NCBI GenBank assembly: GCA_047777415.1
Contig: JBKEEO010000002.1
Span: 558,001 to 622,000 of the forward strand
Source: Caproicibacter sp047777415
GTDB taxonomy: Bacteria; Bacillota; Clostridia; Oscillospirales; Acutalibacteraceae
Direction of reading: 5' to 3'
Length of the DNA stretch: 64,000 nucleotides
Part shown: positions 50,132 to 59,542 of the stretch, one piece after another
Layout of the letters: the number at the start of each line of letters is the position of its first letter
Position numbering within the stretch: position 1 is the stretch's first letter
Made by a program: the position numbers and the translations under genes
The notes under the pieces: generated by a model
Told to the model about the DNA's origin: nothing
Seen by the model: the letters and a program-made list of their open reading frames with translations, nothing else
Databases searched by the model: none

Positions 50132-51085
50132 TTAATTGACTTTATACTCGCAATTGCCTGTTTTCAGAACATCCAGTACGTTTTGAGCAGCCATAAGACT
50201 CATCTTACTGCTGGCTTCAACTGTTGCGGCACCGGCATGCGGGGTCAAAATGCAATTATCCAATTTGGCTAGCTTGTCTTTTGCCGAATCTGATGCCATA
50301 TCATCCAATGCAGCCGCATGAATCTCGCCATTCTTCAGAGCCTCGTACAAGTCATCTTCATTGACAATCCCGCCGCGCGCCGCATTGACAAGAATAGCGG
50401 TTGTTTTCATCGCTTTGAACTGTTCCGCTCCAAACATATTTTTAGTTTCCGGGGTAAGCGGTGAGTGAATTGTAATAAAGTCAGCATTACGAATCAAAGT
50501 GTCAAAATCGACATATTCTGCGCCAACTTCTTCTTTAAACTTTTCATCCTGATACTGGTCGTAACAAAGGATTTTCATATTAAAACCACGGCAGCGACGC
50601 GCAACACCCTTGCCGATTCTTCCTGCCCCTACAACACCCAAGGTCTTTTCCCACAGTTCAAGGCCCATAGGACGAACCGGTTTTCCACTTTTGCTGGTGT
50701 TGTTCATTATGTATACATTGCGTGCACAATCAAGCATCAGTGCTACCGCAAGGTCAGCAACCGAATCACCATTTGCACCCGGCGTAATGGTAACAAGCAC
50801 GTTATGATCAGCAGCTGCCTTTAAGTCCACTTTCTCATACCCGACACCATAGCGGGAAATGACCTTTAACTGATTGGCTTTGCCAATCAACTCGGCATTA
50901 TAATCCTCTAGCCCAGCAATGATAGCATCTGTATCCGCAATTTCATTTTCCAACTGCTCGTTAATGGGGCCATCGGAAGCTACGAGCTTCTTTACGGAAC
51001 ATCCATTTTCCTCCAACAGCTTTTGGGCTTTGTCATCCGCTTTTCCAAACGAGCGAGCCGTAACAATAACTTTATGTTTCGCCAT
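50132..51085 (-). CDS. D-2-hydroxyacid dehydrogenase (phosphoglycerate-dehydrogenase-like) 1
   Basis: Encodes 317 residues: VTARSFGKADDKA at the N-terminus, substrate loop RYGVGYEKVDL, NAD motif GVVGAGRIGKGVARR, catalytic Arg in NAARGGIVNEDDL and His in LTPHAGAAT. It lacks the C-terminal ACT regulatory domain of SerA, pointing to a catabolic 2-keto/2-hydroxyacid reductase. It lies one base after the aldolase gene. A related paralogue is at 57566. Confidence 0.82.
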   Translation of the reverse strand: MAKHKVIVTARSFGKADDKAQKLLEENGCSVKKLVASDGPINEQLENEIADTDAIIAGLEDYNAELIGKANQLKVISRYGVGYEKVDLKAAADHNVLVTITPGANGDSVADLAVALMLDCARNVYIMNNTSKSGKPVRPMGLELWEKTLGVVGAGRIGKGVARRCRGFNMKILCYDQYQDEKFKEEVGAEYVDFDTLIRNADFITIHSPLTPETKNMFGAEQFKAMKTTAILVNAARGGIVNEDDLYEALKNGEIHAAALDDMASDSAKDKLAKLDNCILTPHAGAATVEASSKMSLMAAQNVLDVLKTGNCEYKVN

Positions 51086-51086
51086 A

Positions 51087-51716
51087 TTAAACCTCTTTTA
51101 CCAATTCCACTGCTTCTCTGGTTAATTGCTCAATCTTTGAAAAATCACCGGCTGCAACCAAATCGCCTTTTACCATCCAGCTTCCGCCGCAGGCAATAAT
51201 CTTTTTGTTAGCCAAATATTCTTTAACATTACCGGGATTTACACCGCCGGTTGGCATAAAGCGCATCTTCGGGAATGGTCCACCCAATGCATTAATCGTA
51301 GCTAGCCCGCCGTACTGGGAGGCCGGAAAAAATTTAACAACTTCCAGATTGTAGCTCATCGCACGCATCAACTCTGACGGCGTGCAGACACCTGGAAAAA
51401 TGGGGATCTGATTAGAAACTGCGTAAGAGGTTACTTCATCTGAAAATCCAGGAGTAACAATAAACTTTGCACCGGCCTCTACTGCAGCTTTCGCCTGTTC
51501 AAGGTTTGTCACCGTTCCTGCTCCAACCAACATTTCGGGATAAGCTTTGCTGATTGCTCTGATTGATTCTTCCGCAGCATCGGTACGAAAGGTGACTTCA
51601 GCCACAGGCAGTCCACCGTTGATTAAGGCCTTCGCCACAGGCAAAGCTTCCTTGACATCGTTTAATACAACCACGGGCACAAGTTTTAGTTTTTCAATTT
51701 GTTCATTGATTTTCAA
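51087..51716 (-). CDS. eda: KDPG/KHG aldolase (Eda type)
   Basis: Encodes 209 residues: Glu40 in VAEVTFRTDAAEESIRAIS, GVCTPSELMRAM, Schiff-base Lys128 in VVKFFPAS and FMPTGGVNPGN with GGSWMV, all close to E. coli Eda. TTG 51716 is eight bases after AAAGGAGG. In the operon it lies between dctM and the hydroxyacid dehydrogenase gene, and could cleave KDPG from gluconate-type substrates while the copy at 59543 handles the galacto epimer. Confidence 0.88.
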   Translation of the reverse strand: MKINEQIEKLKLVPVVVLNDVKEALPVAKALINGGLPVAEVTFRTDAAEESIRAISKAYPEMLVGAGTVTNLEQAKAAVEAGAKFIVTPGFSDEVTSYAVSNQIPIFPGVCTPSELMRAMSYNLEVVKFFPASQYGGLATINALGGPFPKMRFMPTGGVNPGNVKEYLANKKIIACGGSWMVKGDLVAAGDFSKIEQLTREAVELVKEV

Positions 51717-51758
51717 AAAGAAAACCTCCTTTAAAGGTGTACGAAGTAAATGAAAGTA

Positions 51759-51790
51759 GATGAAGTCCATTTGTAAAAACGGACTTCATC
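51759..51790 (-). terminator. Intercistronic hairpin between dctM and the aldolase gene
   Basis: A perfect 10-bp stem GATGAAGTCC/GGACTTCATC with a 12-base loop. No strong T-run, so probably partial termination or mRNA processing. Confidence 0.5.
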
Positions 51791-51804
51791 ACTTTCTGTC
51801 AAGC

Positions 51805-53094
51805 TTAAAGAGTCATGCCAAAAAGTTTCGGCAGGAACTCAGAAATTGCAGGGATATAGGTGATAAGAGCTAAACAAATCAGATTTACTATAATAAACTG
51901 TATGATGCCTCGGGTAACGACTTCCAATTTTGTATCGCCAACTCGTGTTGCAACAAAAAGGTTAATTCCCAAAGGCGGTGTTATAAATCCGATAGACAGG
52001 TTCACAACCATGAGAATACCAAAATGGATGGCACTTAAACCGACTACTTTCCCGATGGGTAAAAGGATTGGAGCAAGAACCATAATTGCTGGTGTTGTAT
52101 CCATAAAGCATCCAACAAAGAGCAGCAAAACATTGATTAGCAAGAGAATAATAATCTTGTTTGTTGTAAGATTCAAAATTGAGTTCGTAATCATGGTTGG
52201 GATCTGCTGCAGAGTTAACAACTTAGTAAATGCAGTTGCGCAGCCGATGATAACCATGGTCGTACCCGTTGTATTACAAGCATTTGCTATTGTCTTAGTG
52301 ATATTTGTTGCATCCAGTTCTTTGTAGATAAATGCGCCGCAGATAAAGCCGTAAACAGCCGCAACAGCAGCAGCTTCTGTAGGAGTGAAAATACCGCTAT
52401 AAATACCACCCAATATAATGATTGGGTCTAAGAGTGCCCATTTTGCTTCCCACACTGCGTCCCATTTTTCTTTAGCCGTGTATTTCTTGTTTTCACCGCG
52501 CCAACCCATCTTGCGGCAATAAAAATAACAATATCCAATTAAGGCAAGACCGATGACCAAGCCAGGGATAAATCCGCCCATGAAAAGTCCGGTAATGGAA
52601 GTTCCTGTGACGGAACCAAAAATGACCATTGGAATACTTGGCGGGATAATAACACCAATGGAACCGGCGCACGCAACCAATGCCAAAGTAAATGATTTAC
52701 TGTATCCATTATCCAGCATGGTTGGTACAACCATACAGCCAACAGCCGCAACAGTTGCTGGACCTGAACCGGATACTGCCGCAAAGAACATGCAAACAAC
52801 AACGGTTACAATTGCCAGTCCACCGTGAACATGTCCGAAAAACGCATTACACACGCCCAGCAGTCGCTTTGACACGCCACCACTGCTCATTAGTTCACCT
52901 GCTAAAATAAACAATGGGATTGCCATTAATGGGAAGGAATCCGCCGCAGTAACCAGCTGTTGTGCTAGATAAACAGCAGACAGATGCCCGTCTGCAACAA
53001 TTGTACACCATGAAGAAAGTCCAATTGCAATACCAACCGGAACGTCCAAGATCATGAAGAGAATCAGAGTTCCAAATAAAATAGCAGTAATCAC
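51805..53094 (-). CDS. dctM: TRAP transporter large permease (DctM)
   Basis: Encodes 429 residues with about twelve membrane helices and the DctM motifs AIPLFILAGELMSSGGVSKR, GSGPATVAAVG, PPSIPMVIFG and GFITPPLGINLFV. It is the sodium-coupled transport subunit. It overlaps dctQ by four bases. Neighbouring enzymes point to an aldonate or similar hydroxyacid as substrate. Confidence 0.94.
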   Translation of the reverse strand: MITAILFGTLILFMILDVPVGIAIGLSSWCTIVADGHLSAVYLAQQLVTAADSFPLMAIPLFILAGELMSSGGVSKRLLGVCNAFFGHVHGGLAIVTVVVCMFFAAVSGSGPATVAAVGCMVVPTMLDNGYSKSFTLALVACAGSIGVIIPPSIPMVIFGSVTGTSITGLFMGGFIPGLVIGLALIGYCYFYCRKMGWRGENKKYTAKEKWDAVWEAKWALLDPIIILGGIYSGIFTPTEAAAVAAVYGFICGAFIYKELDATNITKTIANACNTTGTTMVIIGCATAFTKLLTLQQIPTMITNSILNLTTNKIIILLLINVLLLFVGCFMDTTPAIMVLAPILLPIGKVVGLSAIHFGILMVVNLSIGFITPPLGINLFVATRVGDTKLEVVTRGIIQFIIVNLICLALITYIPAISEFLPKLFGMTL

Positions 53095-53588
53095 AAATCT
53101 TCCTCCTCTCCATGACGAATTCTGTTTACTCGATATATAATTGTTTGAATTTGCCGAATACTAGCAAGTGCAAATCCAACACAAGGTGCCGAGTTAATAT
53201 AAACCATGGGGATATGCATTGCGGCTGAATAATCGCCTGATGCCGCGGTTTTAGCAGCATAAATTCCACCTGTAATCACAACGTAAATGGAAAACGCAAG
53301 AAAACATATATCACCCACAATGACTATGTATTTACGTGCTTTTTTGGGAAACAGTTTAAGAGAAGCATCAATTTTAATATGTTTCATTAACTGGCAGCCA
53401 TAGCTGATACCAAGGTAAATAAGCCAAATAAACGTATACCTTGCTAATTCTTCAGACCAACTCAATGAATTGTTGAAGACATACCGCATAATAACCTGCA
53501 AAAATATGGCTAATGTCATAATTGACATTAAACAAATACATAATGTTACTTCTAGCTTTTCATTCAGCCATTTTGTAACTTTTTTCAT
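53091..53588 (-). CDS. dctQ: TRAP transporter small permease (DctQ)
   Basis: Encodes 165 residues with four membrane helices and the family motif NNSLSWSEELARYTFIWLIY. It partners DctM. A hairpin separates it from dctP. Confidence 0.93.
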   Translation of the reverse strand: MKKVTKWLNEKLEVTLCICLMSIMTLAIFLQVIMRYVFNNSLSWSEELARYTFIWLIYLGISYGCQLMKHIKIDASLKLFPKKARKYIVIVGDICFLAFSIYVVITGGIYAAKTAASGDYSAAMHIPMVYINSAPCVGFALASIRQIQTIIYRVNRIRHGEEEDL

Positions 53589-53608
53589 AGATTCCTCACC
53601 TCAAATAA

Positions 53609-53639
53609 AAGGTGGTGTTGCTATTAACAGCACCACCTT
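53609..53639 (-). terminator. Intercistronic hairpin between dctP and dctQ
   Basis: AAGGTGGTG pairs with CACCACCTT at the base of an imperfect hairpin. It likely lowers dctQM expression relative to the binding protein. Confidence 0.6.
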
Positions 53640-53666
53640 ATTACACCTATTGCATATTTGGTATTA

Positions 53667-54734
53667 TTATTTAGCGCGGTAGGCTTCCAATTCTGACACT
53701 AATGCGTCGGCCAGTTCAGGATGCTCCATTTGCTCTTTAACCAACTCAAGACAATTAGCACTGCTAGCTGCGTCTTTGAATTCCTCTTTTTGTTCAGCAG
53801 TTAAATGCGTAACTGTGCAACCTGCATCTTTGAAGACTTCATCAGCGTCATCCTCAATTTTCTGAGAAATCTCGTACTGATACGCTGTCGCTTCTTTCAT
53901 AGCTTTGCTGATAGCATCTTGCTGAGCATCAGATAAAGAATTCCACTTGTCAAGATTCATAACTACATAGTACGGAGTGTAAACATGTTCAGTGTAAATA
54001 ATGTTCTTTTCAACTTCCTGGAAATTGTTGCCCAGAATGATGCCGATCGGGTTTTCCTGACCATCTACCGTACCCTGCTGCATAGCTGTGTAAAGTTCAG
54101 AGAACGTCATAGGAGTCGGGCTAACACCCATAGCCTTCCAAGCAGCCAGATGAACATTGTTCGCCATGGTACGAATCTTCAAGCCTTTCAGATCAGCAAC
54201 ACTAGCAATTGGCTTACTGTTTGTTGTCAAGTTGCGGAAACCATTTTCCCACATTGCCAAACTTTTCAGACCAATTTTTTCCACGTTGTTCGAAATTGTC
54301 TGACCGGTTTCTCCTCCAAAGCCTACATCGTACACTTCCTGCTTGCTCATAAATAGGAACGGAGTATCATAGACGTAATAGTCAGGATAAATGGAACTTA
54401 CTGAAGAGGTAGATCCAACTGCAATATCAACATCGCCCTGCTGGCACATCTTAAATGTTGTTGCGTCATCACCTAGCTGATTGTCCGGATATTGCTTTAC
54501 AGTAATACTACCGTCTGAGTACTGTTCAACCAATTCTCCAAATTTAGTTCCAGCTTCTTTACCATTATCAGAAGTAACATTTGCAAGACTCAGTTCCACA
54601 GCAGTTTCGGCGCTATTTGCACCATTGTTTCCTTCTGATGCTGCATTTTCACCATTATTTCCACTAGAGCTATTGCATGCTGAAAACGACATAATTAGGG
54701 CTGCCGCCATAAGAAAAGACAATACTTTTTTCAT
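53667..54734 (-). CDS. dctP: TRAP transporter substrate-binding lipoprotein (DctP)
   Basis: Encodes 355 residues: a signal with lipobox FSAC (Cys20), a Asn/Gly/Glu-rich linker and a DctP-type fold with YPDNQLGDDATTFKMCQQGD, the carboxylate-binding Arg in GLKIRTMANNVH, and QQGTVDGQENP. It captures a carboxylate substrate for DctQM. The cluster suggests galactonate or a related hexonate. Confidence 0.93.
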   Translation of the reverse strand: MKKVLSFLMAAALIMSFSACNSSSGNNGENAASEGNNGANSAETAVELSLANVTSDNGKEAGTKFGELVEQYSDGSITVKQYPDNQLGDDATTFKMCQQGDVDIAVGSTSSVSSIYPDYYVYDTPFLFMSKQEVYDVGFGGETGQTISNNVEKIGLKSLAMWENGFRNLTTNSKPIASVADLKGLKIRTMANNVHLAAWKAMGVSPTPMTFSELYTAMQQGTVDGQENPIGIILGNNFQEVEKNIIYTEHVYTPYYVVMNLDKWNSLSDAQQDAISKAMKEATAYQYEISQKIEDDADEVFKDAGCTVTHLTAEQKEEFKDAASSANCLELVKEQMEHPELADALVSELEAYRAK

Positions 54735-54872
54735 TTCATAATCCTCCTATCAATTTCATCGAAAAATTAGTTATGACTTTTTAGTTCTCTCTCCTCCTCA
54801 TTTAATCATTTAGAAATAGGATAAAATCCAATAAGCAAAACTGATTTTGGGCATTTCCCTTGTCAGTTCTAC

Positions 54873-56300
54873 CTATTTTGTACATTTGTAATAATCTAGA
54901 TAGCGTTGAAACTTTTTGCGGTACATTTCTGTAGCTTTTGGATTTGGAGTGATGACCCCAACTACATTAGGACGATAATCTCTGACATCATTGATTTCAC
55001 CTAACAATTCCATAGCCAGTACAGCACCGCCAAGCAAACTTCCCTGGTCAATATTATCAATTGTCAAAGTGCGATTGAAAATATCTGCACACATTTGCTT
55101 CCAAAGAGGAGAATGTAAAATCCCGCCGGAGATTTTTATCTCTTTTGGCTCTCCGTTAACATCTGCTAAAATGCGGTAACAGTGATAAAGATTGAACAAA
55201 ACTCCCTCGAGAACCGCATGATAAAGATCCACTGATTTATGCTGGGGCAAAAGTCCCAGAAAACCGCCTTGTCTGTCGTCATCCCACCCGGGGCAGCGCT
55301 CTCCGTAAAGGAATGGAAGAAACACCGGTGCGACATTACTGTCTATCTTGGTATCCTCTGTTTCTATTTCACGGTAAGTTGTTCCTTCCGGGAAAAAACC
55401 GGTCCGCACCCAGTCAACACAGTTGCAACAGCCATTCGTTGCGGCCCCGCTTAACCATGATTTAGGGGACAAATAGCACCATGTGCTTGGGTTCTCTGGC
55501 AATATGGGCTGATCGGTGGTTAACCGTATTGCACCGCTGGTTCCTACTGAGAAAGTGGCAACGCCCTTTTCCAGTGCACCGACTCCCACCTGATTTAAGC
55601 CGCCGTCAGCGTTCGTTGGAATGACAGGAATTCCGGACTGCAAACCAAGCAATTTTGCCGCTTCATCATTCAATGGGAACGTTTCGTCATACTCGACCAA
55701 TTGACTTAACTGCTCTTCATGAAAACCAAACTCGTTCAGAATTTGAGGATCGTATTCTCTTGTATGAATGTTCAAAAGGCCGCTGCCGGACGACAAACAC
55801 TTTGTTGAAACTCGTCTTCCCGTCATTCGGTATGTATTATACGTTCCCTGGCTGACAAACAGATAGTCTTCCAGTTTCCATCCTTTGCGTCTCAACAGTT
55901 CAAGCTTAAACACAGGATAAATTGCATTAACCATGCATCCGGTTCTTTGGTAATATTGATATACATAATTCTTATCTTTGCGAAGATCCCTGCATAGGTT
56001 GGCAGCCCCGGTGTAATTCCAAAGATAAACAGGGGTCTTTGGCACCATATTGGCATCACACAGCATGACGCTGTGCCAAGTACCACCCAGAGCAATCATA
56101 TCAACTTTTGTTCGACCGGCAAGCAATTCCTTGCCGGTCGCCATCACCTGCAAAAAAACATTTTCAGCCTCATCGCTGGTTTTGGCATTTTTTATGTTTT
56201 CGCCATACTCATTTACCTTTGTTTCAAAGGTGCCATCTTCCGTGTGATAAAGCATTGCCTTCGCAGAAGTGGTGCTTGCTTCTAAAACCAAAATTTCCAA
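54873..56300 (-). CDS. FGGY-family carbohydrate kinase
   Basis: Encodes 475 residues with the FGGY ASKHA fold: LEASTTSAKAMLY phosphate loop, LGGTWHSVML, DGGLNQVGVGALEKG, SVGTSGAIRL and the C-terminal ISGGILHSPLWKQM and GSLLGGAVLA. It resembles gluconate/xylulose kinases. In a cluster that already has DgoK it probably phosphorylates a different substrate, such as a hexonate at C6, but the substrate cannot be read from sequence. Confidence 0.85.
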   Translation of the reverse strand: MEILVLEASTTSAKAMLYHTEDGTFETKVNEYGENIKNAKTSDEAENVFLQVMATGKELLAGRTKVDMIALGGTWHSVMLCDANMVPKTPVYLWNYTGAANLCRDLRKDKNYVYQYYQRTGCMVNAIYPVFKLELLRRKGWKLEDYLFVSQGTYNTYRMTGRRVSTKCLSSGSGLLNIHTREYDPQILNEFGFHEEQLSQLVEYDETFPLNDEAAKLLGLQSGIPVIPTNADGGLNQVGVGALEKGVATFSVGTSGAIRLTTDQPILPENPSTWCYLSPKSWLSGAATNGCCNCVDWVRTGFFPEGTTYREIETEDTKIDSNVAPVFLPFLYGERCPGWDDDRQGGFLGLLPQHKSVDLYHAVLEGVLFNLYHCYRILADVNGEPKEIKISGGILHSPLWKQMCADIFNRTLTIDNIDQGSLLGGAVLAMELLGEINDVRDYRPNVVGVITPNPKATEMYRKKFQRYLDYYKCTK

Positions 56301-56370
56301 AAAAGACCCCCACTTATCAATTGGAATATATTCTGAATTAATAAAGTATTTGTTTCAGAAAAAACGGAAG

Positions 56371-57384
56371 TTAAGCTTTGCAATCAACAACTACTTTCAC
56401 AGTTCCACAATCGGGATCTGCAATCATATCGAAAACTTTGCTGGATTCACTAAGCGGAACAATGTGAGATACAACTTTTTCCAACTGTGTGTTGACGTTC
56501 TTTAAGAAATCAACAGTTTGTCTAAATTCTTCCTTGGTGTATACGCGAGTTCCCACTAAAGTCTGTTCTTTAAAATTCAACTGTCTCAGGTCTACGGCAT
56601 GGGGCTTCTTATGTACGGATGTCATGCAAATGGTACCCTTTACTCTAGTCAATTCAGTCATTTGAATTGCAGCCGCCTCAGAACCAGAGCATTCAAACAG
56701 AATATCGCATCCTTCACCGTCTGTGGCATTTTTCACGATAGCATTCAAATCTTCTTTCTGCGGATTCACCGCAGTTAAGCCAAACTGCTTTGCAAATTCA
56801 AGCCTCTTATCAAACACGTCGGAAATAAACACCTTAGAAGCTCCAAGTTCTTTTAGGACAATTCCTGTCAGCATACCAATTGGTCCAGCACCAATTACAA
56901 CCGCACAATCAAGGGGTTTTAGTTTTGCCTGATTCATAGAATGAATAATAACTGCCAGCGGTTCTGTCACCACTGCTGCACGGTCAGAGACTTCATCAGG
57001 AACCTTGAACAGAAGATCTTCATCCGCACAGACATACTCAGCCATGCCTCCATCGCAGTCAATACCAATCAATCCCAACGTATTGCAAACATGTGCATTT
57101 CCTGTTCTGCATGCTAAACAATGCCCACAAGAGATTAACGGATAGCAGACAACGCGATCGCCTTTTTTCAGTTTTTTTCCGTCTTCCTGAACAATACCCA
57201 AAAACTCATGTCCAAAAATCAGCGGAGCCTTTGCGCGAGGGTGAGTTCCCAAAAAAATTCCAATGTCGGAGCCGCACACGCCACAGTATTTCACTTTTAG
57301 TTTTACCTGTCCGGGTTTGCAAACGGGTTCTGCAACATCTTTAAGTACTGCTTGCTTCGGTCCAGCATAAATTAATGCTTTCAT
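56371..57384 (-). CDS. Zinc-binding alcohol dehydrogenase (MDR family)
   Basis: Encodes 337 residues: catalytic-zinc residues in YCGVCGSDIG and GHEFLGIV, the four structural-zinc cysteines in SCGHCLACRTGNAHVC, and a Rossmann VVIGAGPIGMLTGIV. It resembles the sorbitol/threonine/idonate dehydrogenase group and should oxidise a secondary hydroxyl of a polyol or sugar acid with NAD(P)+. Located 70 bases upstream of the FGGY kinase, it could feed ketohexonates to the SDR or kinases. Confidence 0.87.
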   Translation of the reverse strand: MKALIYAGPKQAVLKDVAEPVCKPGQVKLKVKYCGVCGSDIGIFLGTHPRAKAPLIFGHEFLGIVQEDGKKLKKGDRVVCYPLISCGHCLACRTGNAHVCNTLGLIGIDCDGGMAEYVCADEDLLFKVPDEVSDRAAVVTEPLAVIIHSMNQAKLKPLDCAVVIGAGPIGMLTGIVLKELGASKVFISDVFDKRLEFAKQFGLTAVNPQKEDLNAIVKNATDGEGCDILFECSGSEAAAIQMTELTRVKGTICMTSVHKKPHAVDLRQLNFKEQTLVGTRVYTKEEFRQTVDFLKNVNTQLEKVVSHIVPLSESSKVFDMIADPDCGTVKVVVDCKA

Positions 57385-57565
57385 GAAAACATCTCCCCAA
57401 ATAAATTTATGTGGTGAAAAATATATTATTTAACAAATAAAAAATATATATCACACTCTAATAATATACTATTTTGTAAAGGGGAGTCAATATCAACTAT
57501 GACGAAACTGGCAATCTGTATTTAGACATATTGCTCAATTATCTCGTCTGATTATATTAGTTTTA

Positions 57566-58522
57566 TTACACAACGGCAAATTTTAATGCTCCATGCTTTA
57601 AAAGTGCAACAGCATTTTTTGCACAGATCAAGCTCACTTCATTCAGGGCTTCTTCAGAATACATACCGATATGCGGTGTCACGACAACTTGTTCGAGACT
57701 TAAAAGCGGATGATCGGGCTGCATGGGTTCTTTTTCTGTCACATCCATTGCGGCAGCAGAAATCTGTCCGGATACCAACGCTTTGTAAAGATCATCTTCG
57801 TTTACAATTCCACCGCGGGCCGTGTTAATAATAACTGCACCCTTTTTCATATGGTCCATCTGCTCCAGCCCAATCATATTGCGTGTCTGGTCGGTCAAAG
57901 GCAAATGCATAGAAAGATAGTCGCAGTTGTTAATTACATCATTTTTGTCTGCACATAACGTTACAAAGCCTTTAAACTCCTCCGGCAGCTCCTTTACATA
58001 TGGATCATAGGCCAGAACTTTCATTGAAAATCCAGCGGCACGCCGTGCAACATTCTTCGCAATGGCACCAAAGCCCATTAATCCCAATGTCTTGGCATAT
58101 ACATCATGCCCAATAACGGTCTTCCATTTTCCTCTGCGGACGTCTCTTTCAGCCATGGATATTTTCCTGGCACAGCTGAGCATCAGACCAAAGGTCAAAT
58201 CGGCGACCGCATTGGAATTTACTCCAGGTGCGTTGGTAACGCGTATGCCCATTTCCTTAGCCTTCGAAAGATCAATATTATCTAATCCCGCGCCATGCTT
58301 GCAAATCATTTGAAGTTTTGAGCATTTTTGCATAACTTCTGTAGGAAATTTATGCCCACCTATAATGAGAACATCATAGTCCGGAATCATTTCTGTAAAC
58401 TCATCCATGTTAAAATGGTCTCTGTAAAGTGTCACATCATAGCCCGCATCAGTTAAGATCTTGAGCGGCTCATCGCTAATTTCTCCAAAAGAACGAGATG
58501 TTACTAACAACTTTTTTTTCAT
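57566..58522 (-). CDS. D-2-hydroxyacid dehydrogenase 2
   Basis: Encodes 318 residues: LLVTSRSFGEISDE, substrate loop CKHGAGLDNIDL, NAD motif GLMGFGAIAKNVARR (third Gly replaced by Ala), catalytic Arg in NTARGGIVNEDDL and His in VTPHIGMYS. Related to the protein at 50132 (shared SRSFG and GGIVNEDDLY). No ACT domain. ATG 58522 lies six bases after AAAGGGTG and five bases after the dgoK stop. A 181-base AT-rich gap follows. Confidence 0.82.
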   Translation of the reverse strand: MKKKLLVTSRSFGEISDEPLKILTDAGYDVTLYRDHFNMDEFTEMIPDYDVLIIGGHKFPTEVMQKCSKLQMICKHGAGLDNIDLSKAKEMGIRVTNAPGVNSNAVADLTFGLMLSCARKISMAERDVRRGKWKTVIGHDVYAKTLGLMGFGAIAKNVARRAAGFSMKVLAYDPYVKELPEEFKGFVTLCADKNDVINNCDYLSMHLPLTDQTRNMIGLEQMDHMKKGAVIINTARGGIVNEDDLYKALVSGQISAAAMDVTEKEPMQPDHPLLSLEQVVVTPHIGMYSEEALNEVSLICAKNAVALLKHGALKFAVV

Positions 58523-58527
58523 TATTG

Positions 58528-59523
58528 TCACCCTTTTTTTTGAATGCAGGAAATAATTTTCTTGAGTCCCATGATGGTATAATTTTTCTCTTGGGTTATT
58601 GGATACCAAAATGTCTGTTTGATATATGGGTTATCTGCCAAAATGGTACTATACAAGTCATACATATACTTGTTGGAAACAATGACAGCGGTTTCACAGC
58701 CTTTCCATTTCTGCTCACAGCAATGTGCCAATGCTGTAGAATATCCACCATTTAGAACGCCTTCAGCATAAGATTTTCTTCCCTCTGGGCTCTCCTTGTT
58801 GAACAGTCTCATACCATGGCAAATATAAATGGCTCGGTTGAATCCGTAAGTATGTAAATTTTTAACACCCAATGAGACCATTCTTTTGTCAAGGTCTTTC
58901 GTTTCTACATTAAGCACAGCAGACAAAATGGTGGAAGATTTCACAGCATAAAAGAGTTCCCCTGTCATAGTCGATAGAAGATCCGTTACCTGGTTATTTT
59001 CAATCAATGCCGTATGCGTGTGGGAACCCGGTAGGACGAGAGCAATTTTACGGTTCGGAAAGTCTTTTTCTAGCAAATCCAGAGCACCAATAATCTCTGT
59101 CTCTTCTCCCCGTACGTTGTTTACAGAACTGATTTCGTCCCCTGTTGTTCGCAGTCCACGAATCAAATAGATATTTTTGTGTAACAAACGGTCCTCATAG
59201 AAACAGTAAAGAGAATTTGCAAGATCCTCGGCTGATACGGGAAGAGGATGATGGGGAACTTCTTTTATTCCATATGGAGATGTGGCCATACCGGAGGCAT
59301 ATATAGAATCTATCTGCTCTTCCCTTACTCCTGTTTCAGTTAGCATACCGTCGTACAGATCTTTTAAGGCTTGGATTAACACAAGATTACTGCCCGAAAT
59401 GGAGCAATCTTTAGAACCAATATTTTTTTTGCCGGTATACTTTAACTGAAAGTTACGGTCAAGAAGATAAATTCTGGAATTCGATGTCCCTGTGTCATAA
59501 TAAACAATGAATTCTTTTTTCAT
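58528..59523 (-). CDS. dgoK: 2-dehydro-3-deoxygalactonokinase
   Basis: Encodes 331 residues of the DgoK family: YDTGTSNSRIYLLD phosphate loop, ASGMATSPYGIKEVPHHPLP, GEETEIIGAL, VLPGSHTHTALI and MTGELFYAV. It phosphorylates 2-dehydro-3-deoxygalactonate at C6. It sits between the KDPGal-type aldolase gene (19 bases away) and a hydroxyacid dehydrogenase gene, so kinase and aldolase are coupled. Confidence 0.92.
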   Translation of the reverse strand: MKKEFIVYYDTGTSNSRIYLLDRNFQLKYTGKKNIGSKDCSISGSNLVLIQALKDLYDGMLTETGVREEQIDSIYASGMATSPYGIKEVPHHPLPVSAEDLANSLYCFYEDRLLHKNIYLIRGLRTTGDEISSVNNVRGEETEIIGALDLLEKDFPNRKIALVLPGSHTHTALIENNQVTDLLSTMTGELFYAVKSSTILSAVLNVETKDLDKRMVSLGVKNLHTYGFNRAIYICHGMRLFNKESPEGRKSYAEGVLNGGYSTALAHCCEQKWKGCETAVIVSNKYMYDLYSTILADNPYIKQTFWYPITQEKNYTIMGLKKIISCIQKKG

Positions 59524-59542
59524 AAATCTATACCCTCAAAAG

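Noticed and set aside
51860..52327. A 155-codon + strand frame inside dctM
   Set aside because: Antisense to a clear TRAP permease; composition follows the complementary strand of membrane-protein codons.
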